From Colwellia marinimaniae (GTDB lineage: Bacteria > Pseudomonadota > Gammaproteobacteria > Enterobacterales > Alteromonadaceae): a stretch of 64,000 nucleotides of DNA. A model generated the notes under the pieces. The model was not told the origin of the DNA, did no database searches, and was given only the letters and a program-made list of their open reading frames with translations. Positions 44,719-53,973 of this stretch are shown here, piece after piece; positions within the stretch are counted from its first letter, which is position 1; each line of letters opens with the position of its first letter. The position numbers and the translations under genes are program-made. The stretch spans positions 141,814 through 205,813 of the forward strand of contig NZ_BDQM01000005.1 in assembly GCF_002207865.1 (NCBI RefSeq). The letters run 5' to 3'.

Positions 44719-46254
44719 ATGACTAAAATCCCCTTTTATGAAAAAGTAGGCTACGCCACGGGCGATGCTGCCGCTAATTTAGTTTGGCGCGGCGCTTTAG
44801 CTTACTTAGCCGTGTTTTATACTGACACTTTTGGTTTAACCGCAGCAGCCGCCGCCATGCTGTTTTTAGTGGTGCGTTTGTCTGATGGTGTTACCGATAT
44901 AATTATGGGCATGATTGCCGATCGCACTAATACCCGCTGGGGTAAGTTTCGCCCGTGGATTTTATGGTCGACACCCTTTTTAGCCTTATTTATGGTGTTA
45001 TGTTTCACCACCCCTGATTTATCTGATAGCAATAAACTCATCTACGCATATATTACCTATATAGGTTTAACGCTTGCCTACACGGTAAATAACGTGCCCT
45101 ATTCCGCTTTAATGGGCGTAATGACGGCAAGTGACACCGAACGCACTAGTTTATCTGGCTTTCGTTTTGCTGGCGCTTTTGCTGGTGGTTTACTGGTGAT
45201 GGGCTTTTTACCTGACTTGGTGGCCTACTTTGGCGACGGCAACGATGCCTTAGGTTATCAATATAGTATGTATATGTTTGCTGGTATTTTAATTGCCCTT
45301 ATGGTGATAACGTTTGCCACCACCAAAGAACGGGTAACAACAGTCGTTGATCAATCAAGCAACTTAAAAGCCGAGCTATTTGATTTAAGTAAAAACTTAC
45401 CTTTTATCATTTTACCGTTATTAGCTATGAGCTTATTTTTCTATTACCGCAATATATATAGCGGTATATTTTTTGTCATCGTTATGACATCCATCTGGCT
45501 ACTAATCAAACGTTTGATCAACAATACTCCGAAAGATATGAGTGGCACGCAAAGAGATATGGTTGACCTACTGACCAATAAACCCTGGTTGATACTATTA
45601 GGCATGGGCTTTTTAACCATGATGTATAACGGCATTAAATACGGTACCATTGCCTATTATTTCAAATACCAAGTAGGCGATGACCTCATGGTTGGTAAGT
45701 ACTTCATCGCACTATTACTGGTGTCGATATTAGGCGCCTTATGTACTAATTTTTTAGCTAAAATGTTAGGCAAACGCAAGTTGTTTATTGTCTCACTTAT
45801 GATTAGTGGGGTCTTAACCGCCGCTTTCTATTGGGTACCTCAGGGGAATATCACTGCTATTTTCATCTTAGGTTGTAGTGCTGAATTTTTTGCCGCCATA
45901 ATGCCAACCTTATTTTTTACCATGTTGGGTGATTCTGCAGATTATTCTGAATGGAAAAATGGTCGCCGAGCTACTGGCTTGATCTATTCTGCTGGCACCT
46001 TTGTCCAAAAAACCGGTGGCGGTTTTGCTGGCGCTCTGGTCTTGGTGGTGCTGGCTAGCTATGGCTATGATGGTATGGACAAAGCGACTATCGAAGCATC
46101 CTTGCCTGGCATGCAATTACTGATGAGTTGGATACCCGCTGCTTTTGCTTTTGCTGGTGCTGCTTTGATGGTTTTTTACCCCTTAACCTGTAAGCAAAAT
46201 CAGCAAATTGGTGATGAACTAAGGCAACGTAGAGCCGATTTAGTCGCCACTTAG
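44719..46254 (+). CDS. GPH-family sugar:cation symporter (MFS) (2)
   Basis: 511 residues, same family as the gene at 27802. It has YEKVGYATGDAAANLVWRGALAYLAVFYTDTFGL and the loop MGMIADRTNTRWGKFRPWILW. It contains an extra hydrophobic insert around residues 225-275 (FIILPLLAMSLFFYYRNIYSGIFFVIVMTSIWLLI), seen in GPH transporters of marine glycan loci. An AGGA site lies 9 bases before the ATG. It probably imports the beta-disaccharide for the co-transcribed GH1. Confidence 0.92.
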   Translation: MTKIPFYEKVGYATGDAAANLVWRGALAYLAVFYTDTFGLTAAAAAMLFLVVRLSDGVTDIIMGMIADRTNTRWGKFRPWILWSTPFLALFMVLCFTTPDLSDSNKLIYAYITYIGLTLAYTVNNVPYSALMGVMTASDTERTSLSGFRFAGAFAGGLLVMGFLPDLVAYFGDGNDALGYQYSMYMFAGILIALMVITFATTKERVTTVVDQSSNLKAELFDLSKNLPFIILPLLAMSLFFYYRNIYSGIFFVIVMTSIWLLIKRLINNTPKDMSGTQRDMVDLLTNKPWLILLGMGFLTMMYNGIKYGTIAYYFKYQVGDDLMVGKYFIALLLVSILGALCTNFLAKMLGKRKLFIVSLMISGVLTAAFYWVPQGNITAIFILGCSAEFFAAIMPTLFFTMLGDSADYSEWKNGRRATGLIYSAGTFVQKTGGGFAGALVLVVLASYGYDGMDKATIEASLPGMQLLMSWIPAAFAFAGAALMVFYPLTCKQNQQIGDELRQRRADLVAT

Positions 46255-46330
46255 TAATTTTCAACAGCGCCACTAAAACATAAAGTTCGCTGTTTAAAAC
46301 GACAACAAAAGAAAACAAAGTTTTGTAGCC

Positions 46331-46902
46331 ATGATTAGTGTTAGAGAAAAATAGCTTATGGTTTAGGTGATACCGCCAGTAATATTATTTTCCAAACGGT
46401 AATGATGTTTTTATTACTGTTTTATACTGATGTCATGGGTTTATCACCTGCTGCAGTTGGCACCATGTTTTTATTGGTCCGACTTATCGATGCGGTAACT
46501 GACCCACTGATGGGTAATATTGCCGATAATACTAAAACTAGGTGGGGCAAGTTTTACGATTCACCCTTGCCGTTTATTACGTGAAGTATTTTCTTGGTCG
46601 TGAAGACTTAATTACTTCCTTTTTAACCTTAGGGGCTATTGCCAGTATGATAGGTTGCGCCGTTGCTCAACCTATCATACTGGCAAAACGAGTCTGTAAA
46701 ATTAAAGCCTATATTGCCTTACAAATAATAGCAGCAACCAGATGTTGAACAAACCGAAGCAACTAAACAGGGTATACTATTATCCTTTACCGTTTTACCA
46801 GCGTTAGGCTCCTTTGCTGTTGCTTGGGTAATGCGAAAATACACCTTAACAGAGCAGCAAGTAGTTAAAATACAAGCACAATTAAAGACTGCTACTAGTT
46901 AA
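46331..46902 (+). pseudogene. Degraded third GPH-family symporter
   Basis: Pieces of one transporter remain in order. A start (MISVREK at 46331) loses frame within a run of As, and resumes as AYGLGDTASNIIFQTVMMFLLLFYTDVMGL...NTKTRWGKF. A large internal deletion follows, then AVYYVKYFLGREDLITSF...IILAKRVCKIKAYIALQIIAA, another deletion or frame change, and a C-terminal end (EATKQGILLSFTVLPALGSF...) stopping at 46902. Intact family members are about 450-510 residues and this totals well under half. It lies between symporter 2 and lacI, so it probably derives from a third transporter gene of the island. Confidence 0.8.
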
Positions 46903-46979
46903 CATATTGGCAAACATGTTAGAATTAAACCGTTAAAATTCAAAGTATTTACCACTAAATTTGCCAACTTAGGAATAAC

Positions 46980-47981
46980 ATGGCCACTATATACGAAGTT
47001 TCAAAACTTGCTGGCGTTTCTTTAGCAACGGTTTCTCGTGTGATAAATAAAAACCCACGAGTCAGCGATAAAACACGTCAGAAAGTTTTGGACGCAATGG
47101 CTGAACTCGGTTATCGCCCTAATTCTATTGCCCAGTCACTCGCATCAAATATAAGCAATAGTGTCGGCATCTTAGTTTCAGAGTTACATGGCCCCTTCTT
47201 TGGTCAAATGATGGCTGGCATAGAATCTGAATTAAGAGCCGCCGGCAAACACGTTATTATTACTACGGGACACAGTGAGGAAGATAAAGAAAAAGACGGT
47301 ATTGAGTTTTTGATTAGCCGAAATTGTGATGCCATTATCTTACACGTTGAGGCGGTCAGTGATGCTTACCTTATTGATTTATGCAAAGGAAAAATGCCTG
47401 TTTATTTTATGAGTCGATTAGTTGAAGGTTTAAATGACCACTGTATTAGCTTAGATAATGAATTAGGTGGCTACCTTGCCACCCAGTCAGTAATAGCGCA
47501 AGGGCACTCAACTATTGCCTATATCGCTGGACCGCAATTTAAAGCCGATGCAAAAGACAGATTAGCGGGTCATAAACGAGCATTAGCAGAAAGTAATATC
47601 CCTTTTAGTGACACGCTATATTTTGAAGGCGACTTTAAAGAGACCGGTGGCAGTGACGGTTTAAACCATTTTCTTGAGAGTAAACAGGAGTTTAGCGCAT
47701 TAATTTGTGCCAATGACGAGATGGCTTCAGGGGCAATTACTTATGCCAGAGAGCGAGGATTTTCCTTACCTAAAGATCTATCGATAATAGGCTTTGATAA
47801 TATCATTTTTGCACGACATACCTACCCGAAACTGACTACCATAGATAATCCAGTAAACTTAATGGGCACCATGGCAGCAAAGTTAGTGTTAAAAAATATT
47901 TATAAACAAAAGAATATGTCAATTACCCACTCTTTTGAACCAACACTTATTACTAGAGATTCCCTTATTTGCAAAAGCTAG
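46980..47981 (+). CDS. LacI-family transcriptional repressor of the sugar island
   Basis: 333 residues. An N-terminal LacI helix-turn-helix (ATIYEVSKLAGVSLATVSRVIN) and hinge helix (NSIAQSLASNISNSVGILV) lead into a periplasmic-binding-protein-like sensor (RLAGHKRALAES, ALICANDEMASGAITYARERG, SIIGFDNIIFARHTYPKLTTID). Operators of this family are palindromes centred on CG, and seven copies of TGTAAGCGCTTACA-type sites lie in promoters from 11.9 to 43.2 kb. It is the only LacI gene seen here, so it is the best candidate to bind them. An AGGA site precedes the ATG. Glucokinase follows, so the two are probably co-transcribed. The effector is presumably a beta-glucan-derived sugar. Confidence 0.93.
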   Translation: MATIYEVSKLAGVSLATVSRVINKNPRVSDKTRQKVLDAMAELGYRPNSIAQSLASNISNSVGILVSELHGPFFGQMMAGIESELRAAGKHVIITTGHSEEDKEKDGIEFLISRNCDAIILHVEAVSDAYLIDLCKGKMPVYFMSRLVEGLNDHCISLDNELGGYLATQSVIAQGHSTIAYIAGPQFKADAKDRLAGHKRALAESNIPFSDTLYFEGDFKETGGSDGLNHFLESKQEFSALICANDEMASGAITYARERGFSLPKDLSIIGFDNIIFARHTYPKLTTIDNPVNLMGTMAAKLVLKNIYKQKNMSITHSFEPTLITRDSLICKS

Positions 47982-48039
47982 TGCAGTTACTAGCGACACT
48001 GAAAAAATAAACACCTTTGAACGAGAAGCAAGACAAAAG

Positions 48040-49029
48040 ATGATGAATTCACAAGATAGGCAAGTAATAAATCTAGTTGCTGATATTGGCGGTACAAATA
48101 TCAGGTTAGCAATTACTGATAAGAATAATAATCTCAACGAAATTGAAACATATCAGTGTCAGCAGTTTCCCCACTTAAGTACGGTAATTTATCAATACTT
48201 GACCGAAAAAAAACTACTTAACACACGTGTAAATGCTTGTTTAGCCATAGCCTGCCCTGTTGATAGCGATGCTATCGCCATGACCAACTTGCCCTGGCAG
48301 TTTTCACAAAAACAGCTGAAAGCAGAGCTTAAGTTAAATAGCTTAACACTAATAAATGATTACACCGCAATCGCTATGGCCATTCCTTTATTGAATGATA
48401 AGCAAAAGATAAAAATTGGCGGCGGAGAAGCAGTGAAGAACCAACCAATAGCTGTCTGTGGTCCGGGAACAGGGCTGGGGGTTGCTAATTTAGTGAACAT
48501 TAATAATCATTGGCACTGTTTAGGTGGCGAAGGAGGTCATATCGACTTTGCCCCTGTCGATGAACTTGATGTTAAAATATTTGCACAATTAAAAACGACA
48601 AAAAATCGCATTTCTTATGAACAGCTACTCTCTGGTTACGGCTTAGAGCAAATATATCACGCATTAACGGTTATTATGGCTGATGACAAAACCCCTGCAG
48701 CGACTAAACTAACGGCTAAAGATATTAGTGCACAAGCATTAAATGGCAACTGCCCGATAAGCACACAGGCTTTATCACAGTTTTGTAAAATTTTAGGCAG
48801 CTTTGCCGGTAACCTAGCCTTAACCACAGGCTCGATTGGTGGCGTATATATTGCGGGTGGTATAGTGCCGAGGTTTGTCGATTATTTAAAAAATAGTGAG
48901 TTTAGAGCAAGGTTTGAAACTAAAGGTCGTATGTCGTATTTAAACAAACAAACGCCGACTTACATCATCACCGAAAGCCAACCAGGTTTACTCGGTGCTG
49001 CCGCTTATCTTAACCAGGTTTGCCCATAA
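48040..49029 (+). CDS. glk: Glucokinase
   Basis: 329 residues from the ATG at 48040 (MMNSQDRQVINLVADIGGTN), chosen because the longer frame from 47935 would overlap lacI and add a non-family extension. It is a Glk-type hexokinase: phosphate-binding ADIGGTNIRLAI, ACPVDSDAIAMTNLPWQFS, LINDYTAIAMA, AVCGPGTGLGVANL, GGEGGHIDFAP and IYIAGGIVPRF. It phosphorylates the glucose released by GH1, GH3 and uptake. It is the last gene of the island on this side and is followed by a bidirectional terminator. Confidence 0.94.
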   Translation: MMNSQDRQVINLVADIGGTNIRLAITDKNNNLNEIETYQCQQFPHLSTVIYQYLTEKKLLNTRVNACLAIACPVDSDAIAMTNLPWQFSQKQLKAELKLNSLTLINDYTAIAMAIPLLNDKQKIKIGGGEAVKNQPIAVCGPGTGLGVANLVNINNHWHCLGGEGGHIDFAPVDELDVKIFAQLKTTKNRISYEQLLSGYGLEQIYHALTVIMADDKTPAATKLTAKDISAQALNGNCPISTQALSQFCKILGSFAGNLALTTGSIGGVYIAGGIVPRFVDYLKNSEFRARFETKGRMSYLNKQTPTYIITESQPGLLGAAAYLNQVCP

Positions 49030-49052
49030 TTTACCGAAAATAGCAGGCAAAA

Positions 49053-49079
49053 AAAAGCTCAAGAATCTCTTGAGCTTTT
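49053..49079. terminator. Bidirectional terminator between glk and ybaB
   Basis: A perfect 12-bp stem AAAAGCTCAAGA / TCTTGAGCTTTT with a 3-base loop, flanked by A-rich and T-rich runs. It can end both the glk transcript and the convergent apt-dnaX-ybaB transcript. Confidence 0.85.
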
Positions 49080-49142
49080 ATTATTCAAAATACACCCGCT
49101 TTAAAAAAGCCAGTTTGAAAACAATCTGGCTTCGAAAGCAGC

Positions 49143-49469
49143 CTAAAACGGCATTTTCATACCAGGTGGTAATTGCATCCCGCCAGTAAGTGCGCCCATC
49201 TTATCTTTGTTTTGCTCTTCAACACGACGTACCGCATCATTTACCGCTGCAGCAAGTAAGTCTTCAATCATGTCTTTATCATCGTCCATTAAACTGTCAT
49301 CAAGCTCAACACGACGAACACTGTGACTACCGGTCATAGTTACTTTAACCATGCCAGCACCTGCTTCACCAACAACTTCCATTTTTGCCAGCTCTTCTTG
49401 CGCTTTAGCCATTTTGGCTTGCATTTGTTGGGCTTGTTTCATTAAGTTGCCCATTCCGCCTTTCATCAT
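49143..49469 (-). CDS. ybaB: YbaB/EbfC nucleoid-associated protein
   Basis: 108 residues, a small homodimeric DNA-binding protein. It has the family pattern [27 protein letters not shown] and [47 protein letters not shown], ending with a Met/Pro/Gly-rich tail. It lies downstream of dnaX with a 136-base gap. The gene that often follows it (recR) is missing here and found at 3.9-4.5 kb instead. Confidence 0.97.
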   Translation of the reverse strand: MMKGGMGNLMKQAQQMQAKMAKAQEELAKMEVVGEAGAGMVKVTMTGSHSVRRVELDDSLMDDDKDMIEDLLAAAVNDAVRRVEEQNKDKMGALTGGMQLPPGMKMPF

Positions 49470-49605
49470 GATATTTTCTCCGATATTACTAGGTTGACTA
49501 TTTTTACATTGATTGTCTTATTTTACCTGAAAGACAGCAAGTTTTGAATGTAAATGAAGTGATTAAATACTCTGGGGTAAAGTCTATTTCAGCGCAGAGT
49601 TTGAG

Positions 49606-52008
49606 TTAACGTGGCGCAATGCTCTCTTCATTCAAGCTAGCCTGAAAAGTATCTTGCAAGGCAATCACCACAGCATCTTCTTTTAATAGAGCTTTAACAT
49701 AATCAAGTCGTTTGTCGTTAATTTGCACTTGAATTTGATAAGGGTCGGCCACCGTCTCTTCAACGATATTTAGTGTTACGGTAACTTGACGAGATAAAAA
49801 CTGACAAATATAGCTTTGCAATTGTTGCTGAGCAACATCGGTTTTTAAATGCCTGGTTGCCTGATTTAATAGTAAGATCAAGTTATCATCAGTAGAGTCT
49901 TCACTGATGGTAGCATGTATCGCTAATTGCCGAATACGGGCGGTGAGCTGCATAGAGTCAATCATATGCGCCCATTTATCGACTTGGTTTGCTTTAGTTA
50001 TGGTCGCAGGATTAATGTTATCTTGATGAAACGGAGCTTCCGGCTCTGGCACTATAACAGCACTTGCCGTTGCTGCCACTTGTGACTCAACAGGTGCTGC
50101 TATAGCGCTACCTTTACTACTATCTAGGTTACTAGATTGACGCAGAGCTGCGTCACTTGGCTTTTTTGCATGCTTCTCCAGCTCTTTCTTGCGACTGCGT
50201 AACATATTTCGTGTTGCCAGCACTGAGGCTACTGGGCTATCAATACTAAGCTGGCCGTCTTGTTGATTAACAAGAGGAGTTGGCTTTTGTTGCTCGTTAC
50301 TCTTGACTATTGATGTTGTTGGCTCAGCAATAGCGGCTATTTCATCTGGAATAACAGCTGCTTCGCTTGGTAGACTAGCAGCTTGCTCTGGAATACCTAC
50401 TGCTTCGCTTAGCATACTAGCAGCTTGCTCTGGAATACCTACTGCTTCGCTTGGCATACCAGCAGCTTGCTCTGGAATACCTACTGCTTCGCTTGGCATA
50501 CCAGCAGCTTGCTCTGGAATACCTACTGCTTCGCTTGGCATACCAGCAGCTTGCTCTGGAATACCTACTGCTTCGCTTGGCATACCAGCAGCTTGGTGTG
50601 ACATTGCCCTGTCGCTATTGCTAAAATCGTCAGCTTGTTGCTCAATGGCGAGCATTTGTTCATTCAATTCATCTTGTTGAATGTTATCCGGAGTAATAAA
50701 AGGCTCAATAACATCCGGGTTAACCATAGGCTCGGATTGAGTATCGGCCACTGCAGTTTCCGTGGTAGTGGCAACTACTGGCTTTTGGTCTAAAGCAGCA
50801 GTACTTGGCGGTATTTGAGCGGTTTTTGCTAGTGCAACATCATTAAAGTTAACCTCGTTGGGGCTAGCTTCATTGGCATAGACATTAGTAGCGACAATTG
50901 CTTCACTGCTAAGCGGTGGTTTTTGCATTGGTTTAAAAGCAATTAAACGCAATAAGGTCATATCAAAAGCAGCTTGCTCATCAAAAGCATAGGGTAAATC
51001 TTTGCGACCATTGAGGCTTATTTGGTAATACAGTTGCACATCTTCAGCAGACATAGCTTGACTAAACTTTTTCAATAAAGTTAATAAGTCAGCGGGTAAA
51101 TCGAAATGCTGATCAACTATTTGCAGCAATGCTATTTGATGAAATAGTTGAATTAATTCGGCAAATAAACGGCTATAGCTTGGCGCATAAGAAGCAATTT
51201 CTTGTGATAACGCCATTAACGCTTGGCTGTCTTGTTTTAGTAAAGCGACGACCAGCTGGTAAACCCAGTTTTGATCGATACCACCGAGCATCTGTTGAAT
51301 ATTAGCTAAGCTAATATTTCCTTGCCCTTGAGCAATAGCTTGGTCCGTTAAGCTCAATGAATCGCGCATGCTGCCACGAGCGGCTTTAGCAAGTAAAGTT
51401 AGGCAGCCTTGCTCATAAGTGACTTGCTCTTTAGATAAGATCTCAGCCAGTTTTTCTTCAATTTGCTTAACGGTTAAGGCTTTTAAATGAAACTGCAAAC
51501 AACGTGATAACACGGTAACAGGCAGTTTTTGTGGATCAGTGGTTGCTAAAATAAATTTAACATGCTCCGGCGGCTCTTCTAAAGTTTTTAATAAGGCATT
51601 AAAACTATGACGTGATAGCATATGGACTTCATCTATCAAGTAAACCTTAAAGCGTCCTCGGCTTGGAGCATATTGCACATTATCAAGAATTTCTCGAGTA
51701 TCATCTACTTTAGTTTTAGACGCGGCATCAATTTCTAACAGGTCAACAAAGCGACCTTGATCTATATCGATACAGGCATCACATTCGCCACAAGGCTTAG
51801 CTGTAATGCCAATTTCACAATTAAGACTTTTAGCAAAAATTCGGGCAATGGTGGTTTTACCGACACCTCGAGTGCCGGTAAAAAGATAGGCATGATGCAA
51901 GCGCTGTTGAGATAAAGCATTGGCCAGCACATTGACCACATGCTCTTGCCCTATCAATTCTTGAAAGTTTTTAGGTCGCCATTTTCTCGCTAAAACTTGA
52001 TAACTCAT
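49606..52008 (-). CDS. dnaX: DNA polymerase III subunits tau/gamma
   Basis: 800 residues (the E. coli tau is 643). It is the clamp-loader ATPase and the organiser of the replisome. The N-terminal AAA+ part has Walker A GTRGVGKTTI, a four-Cys zinc module (CEIG...CGECDAC), Walker B LIDEVHML and a sensor at ATTDPQKLPVTVLSRC. The C-terminal part is the tau-specific polymerase- and helicase-binding region. The extra length is a low-complexity linker containing six 14-residue repeats (residues 473-556). A slippery A AAA AAG at codon 616 with a downstream hairpin predicts a shorter gamma form of about 618 residues. It lies 29 bases downstream of apt. Confidence 0.96.
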   Translation of the reverse strand: MSYQVLARKWRPKNFQELIGQEHVVNVLANALSQQRLHHAYLFTGTRGVGKTTIARIFAKSLNCEIGITAKPCGECDACIDIDQGRFVDLLEIDAASKTKVDDTREILDNVQYAPSRGRFKVYLIDEVHMLSRHSFNALLKTLEEPPEHVKFILATTDPQKLPVTVLSRCLQFHLKALTVKQIEEKLAEILSKEQVTYEQGCLTLLAKAARGSMRDSLSLTDQAIAQGQGNISLANIQQMLGGIDQNWVYQLVVALLKQDSQALMALSQEIASYAPSYSRLFAELIQLFHQIALLQIVDQHFDLPADLLTLLKKFSQAMSAEDVQLYYQISLNGRKDLPYAFDEQAAFDMTLLRLIAFKPMQKPPLSSEAIVATNVYANEASPNEVNFNDVALAKTAQIPPSTAALDQKPVVATTTETAVADTQSEPMVNPDVIEPFITPDNIQQDELNEQMLAIEQQADDFSNSDRAMSHQAAGMPSEAVGIPEQAAGMPSEAVGIPEQAAGMPSEAVGIPEQAAGMPSEAVGIPEQAASMLSEAVGIPEQAASLPSEAAVIPDEIAAIAEPTTSIVKSNEQQKPTPLVNQQDGQLSIDSPVASVLATRNMLRSRKKELEKHAKKPSDAALRQSSNLDSSKGSAIAAPVESQVAATASAVIVPEPEAPFHQDNINPATITKANQVDKWAHMIDSMQLTARIRQLAIHATISEDSTDDNLILLLNQATRHLKTDVAQQQLQSYICQFLSRQVTVTLNIVEETVADPYQIQVQINDKRLDYVKALLKEDAVVIALQDTFQASLNEESIAPR
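50138..50178 (-). promoter_or_regulatory. Programmed -1 frameshift signal in dnaX (gamma production)
   Basis: Read on the minus strand: a GGAG Shine-Dalgarno-like stimulator about 8 bases upstream, the slippery heptamer A AAA AAG in frame (50167-50161, codons GCA AAA AAG), a 5-base spacer, and a hairpin TGACGCA / TGCGTCA (50155-50138). In the -1 frame the next codons are GCC AAG TGA, so the shifted product ends two residues later. This is the same arrangement as the E. coli dnaX signal. Confidence 0.8.
50341..50592 (-). repeat. Six 42-bp tandem repeats within dnaX
   Basis: Six head-to-tail 42-base units encode AAGMPSEAVGIPEQ. The first four copies are identical in protein and the last two are diverged (AASMLSEAVGIPEQ, AASLPSEAAVIPDE). 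The array keeps frame and lies in the disordered linker before the gamma stop. Confidence 0.9.
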
Positions 52009-52037
52009 ATTAAATTACTTTTTGATGCGGTGACAAA

Positions 52038-52583
52038 TTATTCACCTTGATACTGAATAAGCGAATAAGGGGTAATGTTAAGCTCTGCAAGGCGTTTTTC
52101 GCCACCTAAATCGGGTAAAGAAATGACAAAGCCTGCGTCTTGTACTTGCGCACCTAGGCGTCGGATCAATTTAGTTGTTGCCTCTATGGTACCACCTGTG
52201 GCTAATAAATCATCAATGATCAGCACCTTGTCTGCAGAATTTAATGCATCTTGGTGAATCTCTAAGACATCTTCACCATACTCTAATTTATAAGCCTGTG
52301 CATAGGTATCACGAGGTAATTTTCCCGGTTTTCTTACGGGTATAAAGCCTATTTCTAAAGCTAAGGCTAAAGGTGCACCAAAGAGGAATCCTCGAGCTTC
52401 AGTACCAACCACCTTGGTAAAGCCTTTATTTTTATAGGCCTCAGCTAAGAGTGAAATTGTTAATGAAAAAGCTTGTGCATCTTCTAATATACTGGTGACA
52501 TCGCGAAACATGATGCCTTTAACGGGGTAATCTGGCACAGTATGTATCGCATTAAGCAACTGCTGCTGTTGGGATTTATTCAT
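52038..52583 (-). CDS. apt: Adenine phosphoribosyltransferase
   Basis: 181 residues. It converts adenine plus PRPP to AMP in purine salvage. It has [47 protein letters not shown] and the PRPP-binding motif [17 protein letters not shown]. It is the first gene of the apt-dnaX-ybaB cluster, an arrangement I recall from E. coli and other gammaproteobacteria. Confidence 0.97.
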   Translation of the reverse strand: MNKSQQQQLLNAIHTVPDYPVKGIMFRDVTSILEDAQAFSLTISLLAEAYKNKGFTKVVGTEARGFLFGAPLALALEIGFIPVRKPGKLPRDTYAQAYKLEYGEDVLEIHQDALNSADKVLIIDDLLATGGTIEATTKLIRRLGAQVQDAGFVISLPDLGGEKRLAELNITPYSLIQYQGE

Positions 52584-52697
52584 GATAGCAAAGCAGAAAG
52601 CCTTAGATTGGCTCTCTGTAATAGTAATAAATAGATAAGCAAATCATAAAGCAATTCTGCTAATTTTTACAGTGATAAAACGCTAGCTTAAGCAATA

Positions 52698-53099
52698 TTA
52701 TGAATTAACTTGCAAGGGTTCGCATTCAAAGCTCGAATCAGTGAGTTCAGATAACACCGCAAGGAATTTATCCTTATTAATTGGCTTATCAATAGTTTTA
52801 TCAAAGAGTGAGTATTCTGGCAAGTTTTTAAGACTATCAATACCCTGAGTAGTCATAAAAATAATTTTTGTCTCAGCAAACTCAGGGATTTTCTTTAGAT
52901 TTTTTGTGAGCTGTAAACCATTCATCAACGGCATTAAATGGTCGATAACAAAAAGTTGGTAGTTACCTTGTTGCGCTTTCCCTAGTGCATCTAAGCCATT
53001 AACAGCTTTATCAACAATATGCCCCTGTGAAATGAGCAAGTCTATTAGCATATCTTGAACCGCTTTTTTATCATCAACAACTAATATATTCATATACAA
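52698..53099 (-). CDS. Single-domain response regulator (CheY-like)
   Basis: 133 residues, a receiver domain only. It has acidic pocket VVDDK, phospho-acceptor Asp in FVIDHLMP, Thr in FMTTQG and conserved Lys in DKPINKDKF. No output domain is present, so it probably acts by protein-protein contact in a chemotaxis or phosphorelay pathway. No kinase lies next to it. The start may be the second ATG (53093, MNILVVDDK), and no clear ribosome binding site decides between them. Confidence 0.9.
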   Translation of the reverse strand: MYMNILVVDDKKAVQDMLIDLLISQGHIVDKAVNGLDALGKAQQGNYQLFVIDHLMPLMNGLQLTKNLKKIPEFAETKIIFMTTQGIDSLKNLPEYSLFDKTIDKPINKDKFLAVLSELTDSSFECEPLQVNS

Positions 53100-53247
53100 T
53101 TTTTAGACAGTAAGAGCTAATTTGGCGCGGATCTTACCCTATAATTATTGCAGTATATAGGGTTATCTTAGATAAATTATGATACAACATGTATTCAAAT
53201 GTAACGTCAACTTAGCACTAATGTATAATTTCTTGCCAAGTTGTTAT

Positions 53248-53907
53248 TTACTTGGCCAGTTTTAGACGCTGGCGTTTAGGGGTAGTTGTACTATTAGGGT
53301 TAACATAGACACTACTTGCATTTGGTCTAGCTCCTTCTACCCATGGCGATGAGGGTGGTGTTTTGTTTTGTTTTTTCTTAGCATAATTGCCTTTATCATT
53401 TCTTGCTTTGGTTTGACTATCAGTAGGGCTAGCAATTTTTTTACTTCTTTCAACATGATATTTTTTATCAATAGCCTGTAACAGGTTTCGTAAAACTTGA
53501 TCTTTACATTCTCGATAATGTTTATGATCCACTTTACGGGAAAATGCACTTAACTCAGGCTTGCTAAGGCGAAAGTCTACTTCACTGAGTAGAGAAATTA
53601 TTTGCTCGGCTTGTAAATTAAGTGCAATTTTAAGTTTTGTTAAAATAATATTATTAGATAGACGCTTTTCGGGTATGGCCTGAGCACCTGGCTTTTTACC
53701 ACGTTTTTCATTGATAAAACCATTTAAAAACACCGCTAACTTGGTATCAAATAGAGCAACAAAGTCGCTATCATCGTCTTTTTTCAGCCATTGACTTACT
53801 TGTTCACGATTAACTTCCTCACCGGCAGAGGCAAAGATCGCTACCATTTGTTTATCATTAAAGTTAAAGGTATAACGCAAGCGGCGCAAAATATCATTAT
53901 TGTTCAC
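53248..53907 (-). CDS. YehS-like DUF1456 protein
   Basis: 219 residues with two copies of the DUF1456 helical module: NNNDILRRLRYTFNFNDKQMVAIFASAG...VSQWLKKDDD and SNNIILTKLKIALNLQAEQIISLLSEVDFRLSKPELSAFSRKVDHKHYRECKDQVLRNLLQAI. A basic, disordered tail of about 70 residues (KKKQNKTPPSSP...PKRQRLKLAK) follows. The family is conserved in proteobacteria with no established function. The basic tail might contact nucleic acid. Confidence 0.9.
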   Translation of the reverse strand: MNNNDILRRLRYTFNFNDKQMVAIFASAGEEVNREQVSQWLKKDDDSDFVALFDTKLAVFLNGFINEKRGKKPGAQAIPEKRLSNNIILTKLKIALNLQAEQIISLLSEVDFRLSKPELSAFSRKVDHKHYRECKDQVLRNLLQAIDKKYHVERSKKIASPTDSQTKARNDKGNYAKKKQNKTPPSSPWVEGARPNASSVYVNPNSTTTPKRQRLKLAK

Positions 53908-53973
53908 GGTAAAATCCAGTACATAAGCATAAGAAGGCTATTATACACACTAAGGCTAATAGCAAACTATATG

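Noticed and set aside
50341..50592. Regular 42-bp repeats considered as a CRISPR array
   Set aside because: No variable spacers, in-frame within dnaX, units directly adjoining: a coding tandem repeat.
50303..50680. Open frame of 125 codons opposite dnaX with repeated ACSGIPTASLGIPA units
   Set aside because: Mirror of the dnaX repeat on the other strand; no start signal and fully inside dnaX.
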